Below, piece after piece: positions 1 to 6,341 of a stretch of DNA of 11,604 nt. The DNA lies in assembly GCA_947302065.1 (NCBI GenBank), contig CAMYUO010000020.1, positions 1 to 11,604 of the forward strand. The letters run 5' to 3'. This DNA is from an uncultured Clostridia bacterium. GTDB lineage: Bacteria; Bacillota; Clostridia; Oscillospirales; Ruminococcaceae. Under the pieces are notes generated by a model. It did not search any database and was not told where the DNA came from. It worked only from the letters and a program-made list of their open reading frames with translations. The stretch's first letter is position 1. Every line of letters starts with the position of its first letter. Both the position numbers and the translations under genes were made by a program.

Positions 1-2055
1 CAGTTCATCTTCCTGCTGGTGCTGACCATCATCTTCTCGATCATCAGCGCAGGAAACTCGATCTATTACACTAATTTCCGTTCGTTCATGTCGATCTCGA
101 TGATCTCGACAGCATCACAGCTCGGCGGTGTAATGGACGCTGTAACAAAGAACATAATGGAGTGGAAAGACCTGCTGTTTTTGTGGTCGATCCCTGCGTT
201 CATTGTGGTCTATATAATGATCAAAAGGCGCAATAAGGACTATCCGAAACAGCTGCAGGAGAAAAAACTCAGACGCAGGATCGGATGGGGAACATTCGGC
301 ATCGGTGCGGTATTTCTCGGCATCTGCTCACTGATGCTCACGGGAACGGACTACTCAAGACTCCAGAAACAGTGGAACAGAGAATATGTTCTCGCCACTT
401 TCGGAATGTACACATATCACATAAGCGACGCAGTTTCGTGTGCAAACGCACAGCTGAATATGATGTTCGGCTATGACGAGAGCGAGGATCTGTTCAATAA
501 GTTCTATGACAACGAATCTGTTGAGGACGTCACCGCACAGGTCAAGAAAAACAAGTATTCAAATATGTTTGCAGGCAAGAACCTGCTGTTTATCCACGCA
601 GAGAGCATACAGGGCTTTACGCTCGATACCTATATCAACGGTGAGGAGCTTACTCCGACGATAAACAAGCTCGCAAGAGAAGGTATCTATTTCACCAATT
701 TCTATGCGCAGGAGAGCGTCGGAACGACATCTGATACCGAGTTTACGCTCTGTACATCGCTGATGCCTGCATCGAGCGGTACTGTTGCGATAAACTACTG
801 GGACAGAGACTATACCACCACGCAGAAGCTGCTCAAAGGCATGGGCTACTATCCGTTCAGTATGCACGGCAACAACGGTTCCTACTGGAACAGACTCAAC
901 GTGCACAAATCCTATGGCTACGAAAAATTCTACAACTCCACAACAGATTTCAACGTCGATGAAACGATAGGTCTCGGTCTTTCGGATAAGTCTATGTTCA
1001 AGCAGGCTATCCCGAAGATAAAGGAGATAGACGAGAAGTACAGCAAGTGGATGGGCGAGATGCTTATGCTCACCAACCACACGCCGTTCACCGATATCGA
1101 GAGAGTCAGCGACTACAAGGTGGATTTCAAGTACAAGAAATACAACGAGCAGACAGGTCTTTACGATGAGGTCAGCGCCCCGTTCCTTGAAGGCAGAAAG
1201 CTCGGCTCGTATTTCAAATCCGTTCATTATGCCGACGAGGCAATAGCTCAGTTCCTTGACGATATGGACAAAGAGGGCTTGCTCGACGATACCGTTGTCG
1301 TTCTCTACGGCGACCACGATGCTAAGATCAAGGAAGAAGAGTTCGAGTATTACTACAACTACGATCCGTTCAACGACAAGGTGCTCTCATCGAGCGACCC
1401 GGGATATATCCCAGTTGATGCGTTCTATTACAACATCAACCGTAAGGTACCGCTTATCATCTGGTCAAAGAACGGCGGATATGAGCCTGAAACAGTGGAC
1501 AGGGTGATGGGTATGTATGATATCCAGCCGACTATCGGCAATATGATGGGCTTTGAAAACAAGTATGCGCTCGGTCATGACGTTTTCTCGATACCTGAGG
1601 GCGAGGAAAATGTTGTTATTTTCCCGAACGGCAACTATGTCACCGATACGGTCTACTATGATGGACAGAAAGAATCCTATTTCGATCTGACAGGCTATAA
1701 GAACGTTGCAAAATACGCTTCCTGCAACCAGATCTTCAAGGATGACCCGTCACCGCTTTACAACACTAATATCCAGAACACCTATAAGGCTGTGCTAAAC
1801 ACCGATTTTGCCGAATCTGTCGCTGAAAAGCACAAAAACAACGGCAAGGTCGACGAGGTGTATATCAAAAAGTACTGTGATTACGCTGATGAGCGTATCA
1901 AGATATCCAATGCGATAATCTATTTCGATATGATCAAAAAGACCAACGACGGCTTCGGAGATTCCGAAGACCCGACAGGCGCACGCTCCGACGGCTCGGA
2001 TCAGCTTTTCGTTCCGCCGTCAAGCCGTAAGAACAAGTATTCATATTCACTTTGA
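1..2055 (+). CDS. LTA synthase / sulfatase-family phosphoglycerol transferase (5' truncated)
   Basis: The reading frame is open from base 1 to the TGA at 2053-2055, so the start lies outside the window; the in-frame GTG at 19 falls inside a membrane helix and is not a credible start. 684 residues are visible (numbered from base 1). Hydrophobic segments lie near 1-17, 58-75 and 94-114, followed by an extracellular alkaline-phosphatase-fold domain. Catalytic motifs match the LtaS family: E201 in HAESIQ, nucleophile T243 in GTTSDTEF, H360 in TNHTPF, and D438-H439 in YGDHD. In S. aureus LtaS the equivalents are E255, T300, D475 and H476, which suggests that roughly 50-60 residues are missing, including the first membrane helices. 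The family transfers glycerol phosphate from phosphatidylglycerol to glycolipid or another envelope acceptor outside the membrane. The last ~40 residues are polar and Asp/Ser-rich. The family is secure; whether the product is true LTA or another polymer cannot be told. Confidence 0.9.
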   Translation, partial: QFIFLLVLTIIFSIISAGNSIYYTNFRSFMSISMISTASQLGGVMDAVTKNIMEWKDLLFLWSIPAFIVVYIMIKRRNKDYPKQLQEKKLRRRIGWGTFGIGAVFLGICSLMLTGTDYSRLQKQWNREYVLATFGMYTYHISDAVSCANAQLNMMFGYDESEDLFNKFYDNESVEDVTAQVKKNKYSNMFAGKNLLFIHAESIQGFTLDTYINGEELTPTINKLAREGIYFTNFYAQESVGTTSDTEFTLCTSLMPASSGTVAINYWDRDYTTTQKLLKGMGYYPFSMHGNNGSYWNRLNVHKSYGYEKFYNSTTDFNVDETIGLGLSDKSMFKQAIPKIKEIDEKYSKWMGEMLMLTNHTPFTDIERVSDYKVDFKYKKYNEQTGLYDEVSAPFLEGRKLGSYFKSVHYADEAIAQFLDDMDKEGLLDDTVVVLYGDHDAKIKEEEFEYYYNYDPFNDKVLSSSDPGYIPVDAFYYNINRKVPLIIWSKNGGYEPETVDRVMGMYDIQPTIGNMMGFENKYALGHDVFSIPEGEENVVIFPNGNYVTDTVYYDGQKESYFDLTGYKNVAKYASCNQIFKDDPSPLYNTNIQNTYKAVLNTDFAESVAEKHKNNGKVDEVYIKKYCDYADERIKISNAIIYFDMIKKTNDGFGDSEDPTGARSDGSDQLFVPPSSRKNKYSYSL

Positions 2056-2060
2056 TAACA

Positions 2061-2093
2061 AAAAAGGAGAGCTCTTCGTGAGTTCTCCTTTTT
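2061..2093 (+). terminator. Rho-independent terminator of the LTA-synthase-like gene
   Basis: A 14-bp stem (2061-2074 with 2080-2093, one G-U pair) closes a five-base loop, TTCGT. The 3' arm ends in TTTTT, and the stem begins five bases after the stop codon. Because the 5' arm begins with an A run, the structure could also stop minus-strand transcription coming from rpmB. Confidence 0.9.
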
Positions 2094-2111
2094 AAGTTTA
2101 TAAAAATGCAC

Positions 2112-2151
2112 AAAAAAAGATCGGCACACAGGTCAAATGACCAAGCCGATC
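2112..2151 (-). terminator. Rho-independent terminator of rpmB
   Basis: On the minus strand a GATCGGC/GCCGATC stem (2145-2151 with 2119-2125) encloses a smaller GGTCA/TGACC hairpin and is followed by seven T residues (A run at 2112-2118 on the plus strand). It lies 24 bases beyond the rpmB stop. A T-rich run also follows on the plus strand (2154-2158), so it may work in both directions. Confidence 0.85.
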
Positions 2152-2175
2152 AGTTTTTCTTTGTAAGCCTTAGGG

Positions 2176-2361
2176 TCAAGCTCTCTCGACCTTTCCGGAA
2201 CGCAAGCATCTTGAGCAAGCGTAAACATGACAAGGAGTGCCGTTTACTATAGCCTTTACTCTCTTTACGTTTGGCTTCCATGTTCTGTTAGATCTTCTGT
2301 GAGAGTGGGAAACCTTGATACCGAATGTTACACCCTTACCGCAGATATCACACTTTGCCAT
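2176..2361 (-). CDS. rpmB: 50S ribosomal protein L28
   Basis: This encodes a 61-residue protein with the typical L28 sequence: it begins MAKCDICGKG, continues with SHSHRRSNRTWKPN, and ends CSRCLRSGKVERA. L28 is a small basic protein of the large ribosomal subunit. Cysteine pairs C4-C7 and C49-C52 form a zinc-ribbon (the C+ form). The ATG at 2359-2361 is chosen because it follows a near-perfect AAAGGAGGTG ribosome site and gives the normal family length; the open frame extends further upstream, but that stretch is promoter and leader DNA. The gene stands alone, convergent with the LTA-synthase-like gene and divergent from the protease operon. No Zur-type palindrome was seen upstream, consistent with a constitutive C+ copy. 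Confidence 0.97.
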   Translation of the reverse strand: MAKCDICGKGVTFGIKVSHSHRRSNRTWKPNVKRVKAIVNGTPCHVYACSRCLRSGKVERA

Positions 2362-2368
2362 CAGTTTG

Positions 2369-2379
2369 CACCTCCTTTT
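2369..2379 (-). promoter_or_regulatory. Strong ribosome binding site of rpmB
   Basis: The minus strand reads AAAAGGAGGTG ending 7 bases before the ATG, nearly full complementarity to the 16S rRNA 3' end. It fixes the L28 start against the longer open frame. Confidence 0.9.
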
Positions 2380-2407
2380 GCATAGTACTGAATTCGCAAC
2401 ATAAGAC

Positions 2408-2436
2408 ATTATATCATACCCGAAAGAAAAATGCAA
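2408..2436 (-). promoter_or_regulatory. Sigma-A type promoter of rpmB
   Basis: On the minus strand TTGCAT (-35, 2431-2436) and TATAAT (-10, 2408-2413) are separated by exactly 17 bases (2414-2430), with a TG extended -10 just before TATAAT. The inferred transcript start is near 2401, giving a leader of about 40 nt. Confidence 0.85.
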
Positions 2437-2455
2437 GTGTTTTTCTGCATTTTTT
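2426..2455. repeat. Inverted repeat overlapping the rpmB -35 box
   Basis: AAAAATGCA (2427-2435) is complementary to TGCATTTTT (2446-2454), with a 10-base gap. It overlaps the rpmB -35 element and lies between two divergent promoters. It could be a weak AT-rich hairpin or an operator, or chance in AT-rich DNA. Confidence 0.35.
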
Positions 2456-2506
2456 TCAGAAATCATAAAAAGTTAATATGTTGGTGCTAAAACAATGCAA
2501 TAATAC

Positions 2507-2535
2507 TTGAAATCTATCATAAAATAGTGTATAAT
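2507..2535 (+). promoter_or_regulatory. Sigma-A type promoter of the protease-scpAB operon
   Basis: TTGAAA (2507-2512) and TATAAT (2530-2535) are separated by exactly 17 bases. The expected start of transcription is near 2542, about 46 nt before the first gene. It is divergent from the rpmB promoter and is the only strong promoter seen before 9738 on this strand. Confidence 0.85.
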
Positions 2536-2587
2536 AACAAGTGTATGTGTGCAAATACAGCAAATGCAAACGGGAGGTGTCTGAAAG

Positions 2588-3262
2588 GTGTTCAGATTCG
2601 ACGTAGAAACGATACTTAAATTCGGTGCGAGAATTATGATCATCTTTATGGTCATACCTCTGCATGAGTTCGCTCACGCATGGTCTGCCAACAAAATGGG
2701 CGACCCTACACCAAGGGCGCAGAACAGACTCAACCTTAATCCGTTCAATCATATAGACCCTATCGGTGCGCTGATGATATTCTTTTGCGGCTTCGGCTGG
2801 GGAAAACCTGTGCAGGTCAACCCGAATTACTTTAAAAAGCGCAAAAAGGGCAATGCACTTTGCTCTGCTGCAGGACCGATAGCAAACCTTATCGCCGCAC
2901 TGTTCGGCGTAATGATCTACAAGGTGCTGTATTATGCCTGCGTTAAAAACTATTCCGACGGTCTGTACTGGGTAACGGTGCTGTTTTATTACTTCGTTAT
3001 CATCAATATCGGACTTGCTGTGTTCAATCTGATACCTATCCCGCCGCTTGACGGATCGGGCATACTCAGCTATTTCACAAGCTACAGGGTGGACAGAAAA
3101 ATACAGCAATACAGCTTTTATATCATGATAGGCTTTGTCCTGCTCGTCTTTTCGGGACTTCTCAACGGACCGCTGAACTGGATAGACGGCAAGGTGTTCT
3201 GGCTAATGGATAAGCTCACCTTCTGGTTAGACCCGATATTGAAAAGCATTTTCAAAATATGA
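2588..3262 (+). CDS. Site-2-protease-type membrane metalloprotease (M50 family)
   Basis: This 224-residue polytopic membrane protein belongs to the compact bacterial S2P group. The zinc motif HEFAH is at 26-30 in the first helix, and the second motif NLIPIPPLDG at 147-156 supplies the third ligand, D155. Further hydrophobic segments lie near 15-25, 93-118, 128-150 and 177-192. Such enzymes cut substrates within the membrane, but targets of this small YwhC-like group are mostly unknown. It starts at GTG 2588, preceded by GGGAGGTG at 2572-2579; an in-frame TGA just upstream leaves no earlier start. It is the first gene of the operon, 22 nt before scpA. The M50-scpA-scpB order recurs in Clostridia (from general knowledge), but a functional link with SMC is not established. 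Confidence 0.92.
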   Translation: MFRFDVETILKFGARIMIIFMVIPLHEFAHAWSANKMGDPTPRAQNRLNLNPFNHIDPIGALMIFFCGFGWGKPVQVNPNYFKKRKKGNALCSAAGPIANLIAALFGVMIYKVLYYACVKNYSDGLYWVTVLFYYFVIINIGLAVFNLIPIPPLDGSGILSYFTSYRVDRKIQQYSFYIMIGFVLLVFSGLLNGPLNWIDGKVFWLMDKLTFWLDPILKSIFKI

Positions 3263-3284
3263 CCGCTTGAAAGGATAATACGAA

Positions 3285-5102
3285 ATGTCTTCAGCACAGT
3301 TCAAGCTGGATATGTTCGAAGGTCCGCTCGACCTGCTTTTGCACCTCATATCCAAGCATAAACTGAATATCCACGATATACAGATATCGCTGCTGCTGGA
3401 GCAGTATCTTGAGTATATCCACCAGCTCGAGCACGAGGACCTTGAGGACGCTGCCGATTTTCTTGAAATGGCGGCAAGGCTCATCTACATCAAGACCGTT
3501 TCTCTGCTGCCTCACGACGAGGAAGCGCAGGAGCTTAAAAAAGAGCTTGAGGGAAGACTTATCGAGTATTCCCAGTGCAAGATGCTCGCAGCGATACTCG
3601 CAAAGGGTTACGTCGGCGGCGATGTGTTTGTCCGCAGACCCGAGCCTGTACCGGTCGATAAGACCTATACCCGTGAACACGACCCCGAGATACTGCTCGA
3701 CGCATATCTTGGACTTTCTGAAAAAGCAAGAAGCGAAAAGCCTATCAACGCAAAGATATTCCAGCCTCTTGTTTCGCACAAGATCGTTTCGATAGGCACA
3801 AAGATAGTATATATACTTAAAAGGCTCTATACCGACGGCACCTGCGACCTTTCGCATATCTATGACGGAATGGACAGCAAGAGCGAGCGTGTCGCAACTT
3901 TCCTTGCGATACTTGAGCTTACCAAGTCGGGCAGGATAGTGCTCAATGACGATAATACGCAGATATCATTCAGTGACAAGTCCCGCAGCCGCAAAAAAGA
4001 CCGCAGGGACAAGCCTGCCGAGCAGACTTTGCCCGAACAGACAGCTGAGGAAACTGCCGGACAGCAAGAGACCGAATCTGGCGAGGCTGATTTGCCGGAG
4101 CAGACGGCTGACGAGCCTGTGACAGAGCAGCAGGACAAGCCCGAGGCAGAGCCTGCCGCCGAAGAAGAGATAATAAGCGATATCCCCGAGTTTACTGCGG
4201 ACGACAGCGTTCATATGCCGCCCGAAAGCAGACCCGAGGAGACCGATAAAGTGCACAGCGCACCGAAACAGGCTACCGAGCGTGTTGCTGAGGTCAAGCC
4301 GATGATGTTGCTGCTGCCGCAGATAAGACCCGAACAGGTTACGCAAATCGAACAGCCTGCGCCCGAGCAGCCTGCCGCAATAGCAGAGCAGACGGAGCAG
4401 CCCGAGCTAAGCGTTTCCGCACAGCCCGAAACGGTTGAACCTGAACAGGTTTCGGAGATTGAACAGTCCGTGCCCGAACAGTCTGCTGAAATAGCAGAGC
4501 AGACGGAGCAGTCCGAGCAAAGCGCTTCCGCACAGCCCGAAACAGCTGAGTCTGAACAAGTTTCTGAGACAGAACAGCCTGCCGCAATAGCAGAGCAGCA
4601 TGCCGCAACAGCAGAGCAGACTGAACAGCCCGAGCAAAGCGCTTCCGCACAGCCCGAAACGGTTGAACCTGAACAGGTTTCGGAGATTGAACAGTCCGTG
4701 CCCGAACAGCCTGCAGAAATAATCGAGCAGACTGAACAGCCCGAGCCTAGTGTTCCCAACCAGCCTGAAACGGTTGAACCTGAACAGGTTTCGGAGATTG
4801 AACAGTCCGTGCCCGAACAGCCTGACGCAATAGCAGAGCAGACTGAACAGCCCGAGCCTAGTGTTCCCAACCAGCCTGAAACTGTCGAGTCTGAACAAGT
4901 TTCTGAGACAGAACAGCCTGTGAGCGAGCCGATACATATTGAGCCGCTGCCTGTCAGCGCTTACGAGCCGGCGTCGGAGGAAAGATCTACTGTGCCGTTC
5001 AAGCCTAACTACTGGAACTCACTGCGCTATTACTGGGGAAAAGTCGCTGTCGGCGACGATGCACAGCGCAATTACTGGCGCTGCGGACGTGCCCACTTTT
5101 GA
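3285..5102 (+). CDS. scpA: Segregation and condensation protein A (kleisin) with a long repeat-rich C-terminal extension
   Basis: ScpA is the kleisin that bridges SMC heads and, with ScpB, forms the bacterial condensin that organises and segregates the nucleoid. The N-terminal SMC-binding region carries FEGPLDLLLHLI (11-22); helical middle region to about 160; C-terminal winged helix about 168-230 (SIGTKIVYILKRL, then FLAILELTKSGRI). The family normally ends about here (near 250 residues), but this protein has 605. Residues ~231-345 are acidic, Glu/Gln/Pro-rich and disordered-looking. Residues 350-545 carry a 37-residue tandem repeat (landmark EQVSEIEQ), and 570-605 form a Trp/Tyr-rich tail (NYWNSLRYYWGK, then QRNYWRCG). 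The ATG at 3285 has a GAAAGGA site 9 bases upstream and gives the conserved N-terminus. The frame is unbroken and scpB follows after 16 nt. The core call is secure; the role of the extension is unknown. Confidence 0.95.
   Translation: MSSAQFKLDMFEGPLDLLLHLISKHKLNIHDIQISLLLEQYLEYIHQLEHEDLEDAADFLEMAARLIYIKTVSLLPHDEEAQELKKELEGRLIEYSQCKMLAAILAKGYVGGDVFVRRPEPVPVDKTYTREHDPEILLDAYLGLSEKARSEKPINAKIFQPLVSHKIVSIGTKIVYILKRLYTDGTCDLSHIYDGMDSKSERVATFLAILELTKSGRIVLNDDNTQISFSDKSRSRKKDRRDKPAEQTLPEQTAEETAGQQETESGEADLPEQTADEPVTEQQDKPEAEPAAEEEIISDIPEFTADDSVHMPPESRPEETDKVHSAPKQATERVAEVKPMMLLLPQIRPEQVTQIEQPAPEQPAAIAEQTEQPELSVSAQPETVEPEQVSEIEQSVPEQSAEIAEQTEQSEQSASAQPETAESEQVSETEQPAAIAEQHAATAEQTEQPEQSASAQPETVEPEQVSEIEQSVPEQPAEIIEQTEQPEPSVPNQPETVEPEQVSEIEQSVPEQPDAIAEQTEQPEPSVPNQPETVESEQVSETEQPVSEPIHIEPLPVSAYEPASEERSTVPFKPNYWNSLRYYWGKVAVGDDAQRNYWRCGRAHF
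4332..4916 (+). repeat. 111-bp in-frame tandem repeat inside scpA (5-6 copies)
   Basis: The landmark encoding EQV(S/T) begins at 4332, 4443, 4554, 4671, 4782 and 4893. Spacings are therefore 111, 111, 117, 111 and 111 bp (37 residues, one copy of 39). The sixth copy is partial. By eye, copies at 4671-4781 and 4782-4892 differ at about 10 of 111 positions, mostly clustered in two patches. The first copies are more diverged. All length changes are multiples of three, so the frame is kept. Confidence 0.9.
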
Positions 5103-5118
5103 CTGAAAGGAAAAACAA

Positions 5119-5724
5119 ATGGAATTTGAAGATAAACTGCCGATAGTTGAGGCGGTGCTTTTCGCAAGCGGAGAGCCTGTCGATACGCAAAGGCTGTGCG
5201 AGGTCACAGGGCTTGTCAAGGACGAGCTTGAACAGGTGATGAGCGCACTCGATGAGAAATATGCAAAGGCAGACAGCGGCATAGAGCTGCTGCGGCTGGA
5301 AAGCTCATATCAGCTTGCGACCAAGCAGGAGTATGCGGCAAGCGTAAAATCGGCACTCGAGATAAAGAAAAACTCACAGCTTTCACCTGCGGCGCTTGAA
5401 ACGCTCACGGTCATCGCATATAACCAGCCTGTTACTAAGGGCTTTGTTGAGAACGTCAGAGGCGTCGATTCATCGGGAGTGGTAAACTCGCTCGTTGAAA
5501 AAGGCCTGCTTGTTGAGGCTGGCAGACTTGACCTGCCCGGCAGACCGATAGCATACAGAACAACAGATAATTTCCTCAGGGCATTTCGGCTATCAAGTCT
5601 CAAAGACCTGCCGCCGCTGCCCGAGGCAAGCGAACAGATAACCATTGACGAGATATTAGAGGGAACAACACAACAAAATGAGCGAACAGACGAACAATCC
5701 ATGGAAAACGATAAGCCTGAGTGA
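5119..5724 (+). CDS. scpB: Segregation and condensation protein B
   Basis: ScpB (201 residues, normal family length) dimerises and binds the ScpA middle region in the SMC-ScpAB condensin. Two winged-helix domains are expected: residues ~5-80 (begins LPIVEAVLFASGEPV) and ~90-165, with the family signatures ALETLTVIAYNQPVTK, VRGVDSSGVVNSL, and PGRPIAYRTTDNFLRAF. The final ~35 residues are a polar tail. The ATG at 5119 follows GAAAGGA with a 7-base gap. It lies 16 nt after scpA, and its last 47 nt overlap the start of the methyltransferase gene in another frame, implying co-translation or translational coupling. Function is secure. Confidence 0.96.
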   Translation: MEFEDKLPIVEAVLFASGEPVDTQRLCEVTGLVKDELEQVMSALDEKYAKADSGIELLRLESSYQLATKQEYAASVKSALEIKKNSQLSPAALETLTVIAYNQPVTKGFVENVRGVDSSGVVNSLVEKGLLVEAGRLDLPGRPIAYRTTDNFLRAFRLSSLKDLPPLPEASEQITIDEILEGTTQQNERTDEQSMENDKPE

Positions 5725-6313
5725 TTATGAAAATCATATGAGCCTTGACAGCGTCAGACAGCTGCAAACTATGGACAGCCTTATGAAACAGCAGTTTGAG
5801 GCTTATCCCGTGCAGACCGCTATGGTGCTCGGTGTCGCAGGCGGAAACGGGCTTGGGCACGTCAGCTGCGATAAGTTCGCAAAGGTCTATGGCGTGGATA
5901 TCAATGCCGAATATCTTGAACAAACGCAGCGGCGTTATCCGCAGCTTTCGGGCGTGCTCGAATGTGTGCAGCTCGACCTTATCAATGAGTGCGAAAAGCT
6001 GCCGAAAGCGCAGCTGGTAATAGCAAACCTGCTGATAGAGTATATCGGCTATGAGGCGTTCGAAAAAGCCTTGCTGCAGATATCACCGAAATTTGTTTCC
6101 TGTGTGATACAGATAAATACCGATACAAAGAACTGGGTTTCCGATTCGCCTTATCTTCACGCTTTTGACAGGCTCGATGAGGTGCATCACCAGATGGAAG
6201 AAACGGCGCTTGAAAATGCACTCGGCGAGATAGGGTATCGCAGGATACTGCGCTCGTGCGAAGAGCTGCCAAACGGCAAGGCGCTTGTCAGAATTGATTT
6301 TGAAAAGAACTAA
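5678..6313 (+). CDS. Class I SAM-dependent methyltransferase, substrate unknown
   Basis: This 211-residue cytosolic protein has the Rossmann methyltransferase core. Motif I is VLGVAGGNGL (50-59), the acidic ribose-binding residue is D74 in VYGVDIN, another acidic site is D100, and motif IV-like NLLIEYIG lies at 117-124. The N-terminal part (NPWKTISLSDYENHM) looks conserved in family members, which supports the ATG at 5678 rather than the internal ATG at 5738. That start lies inside scpB, 47 nt before its stop. The nearest purine-rich site (AGAGGG, 5658-5663) is 14 nt away, so translation may depend on ribosomes ending scpB. The substrate cannot be read from the sequence; neighbours suggest housekeeping but not a specific target. 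Confidence 0.8.
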   Translation: MSEQTNNPWKTISLSDYENHMSLDSVRQLQTMDSLMKQQFEAYPVQTAMVLGVAGGNGLGHVSCDKFAKVYGVDINAEYLEQTQRRYPQLSGVLECVQLDLINECEKLPKAQLVIANLLIEYIGYEAFEKALLQISPKFVSCVIQINTDTKNWVSDSPYLHAFDRLDEVHHQMEETALENALGEIGYRRILRSCEELPNGKALVRIDFEKN

Positions 6314-6341
6314 CTGATATAAAACCTTTTGAAAGGAGCTG

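Noticed and set aside
559..1317. 252-codon minus-strand open frame
   Set aside because: It lies fully inside the catalytic domain of the LTA-synthase-like gene, resembles no family I recognise and has no ribosome site; it is an antisense shadow.
2101..2175. Small RNA or riboswitch between the convergent genes
   Set aside because: The structured DNA is explained by two back-to-back intrinsic terminators.
2362..2466. N-terminal extension of L28 to 96 residues
   Set aside because: The extension covers the -35, -10 and ribosome site; the 61-residue form beginning MAKCDICGKG is the family norm.
2456..3109. 217-codon minus-strand open frame opposite the M50 gene
   Set aside because: The sense frame has intact HEFAH and PPLDG motifs with a promoter and ribosome site; the antisense frame resembles nothing known and runs through the divergent promoter.
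4211..4870. Minus-strand open frames rich in Cys, Ser and Gly with regular repeats (look like a repetitive secreted or RiPP-type protein)
   Set aside because: They are the antisense reading of the Glu/Gln/Pro repeats in scpA. The regularity comes from the 111-bp repeat, there is no ribosome site, and the sense frame has an intact ScpA core.
4332..4916. CRISPR-like array
   Set aside because: Repeats are 111 bp, contiguous, in frame and coding, with no unique spacers of CRISPR size and no cas genes.
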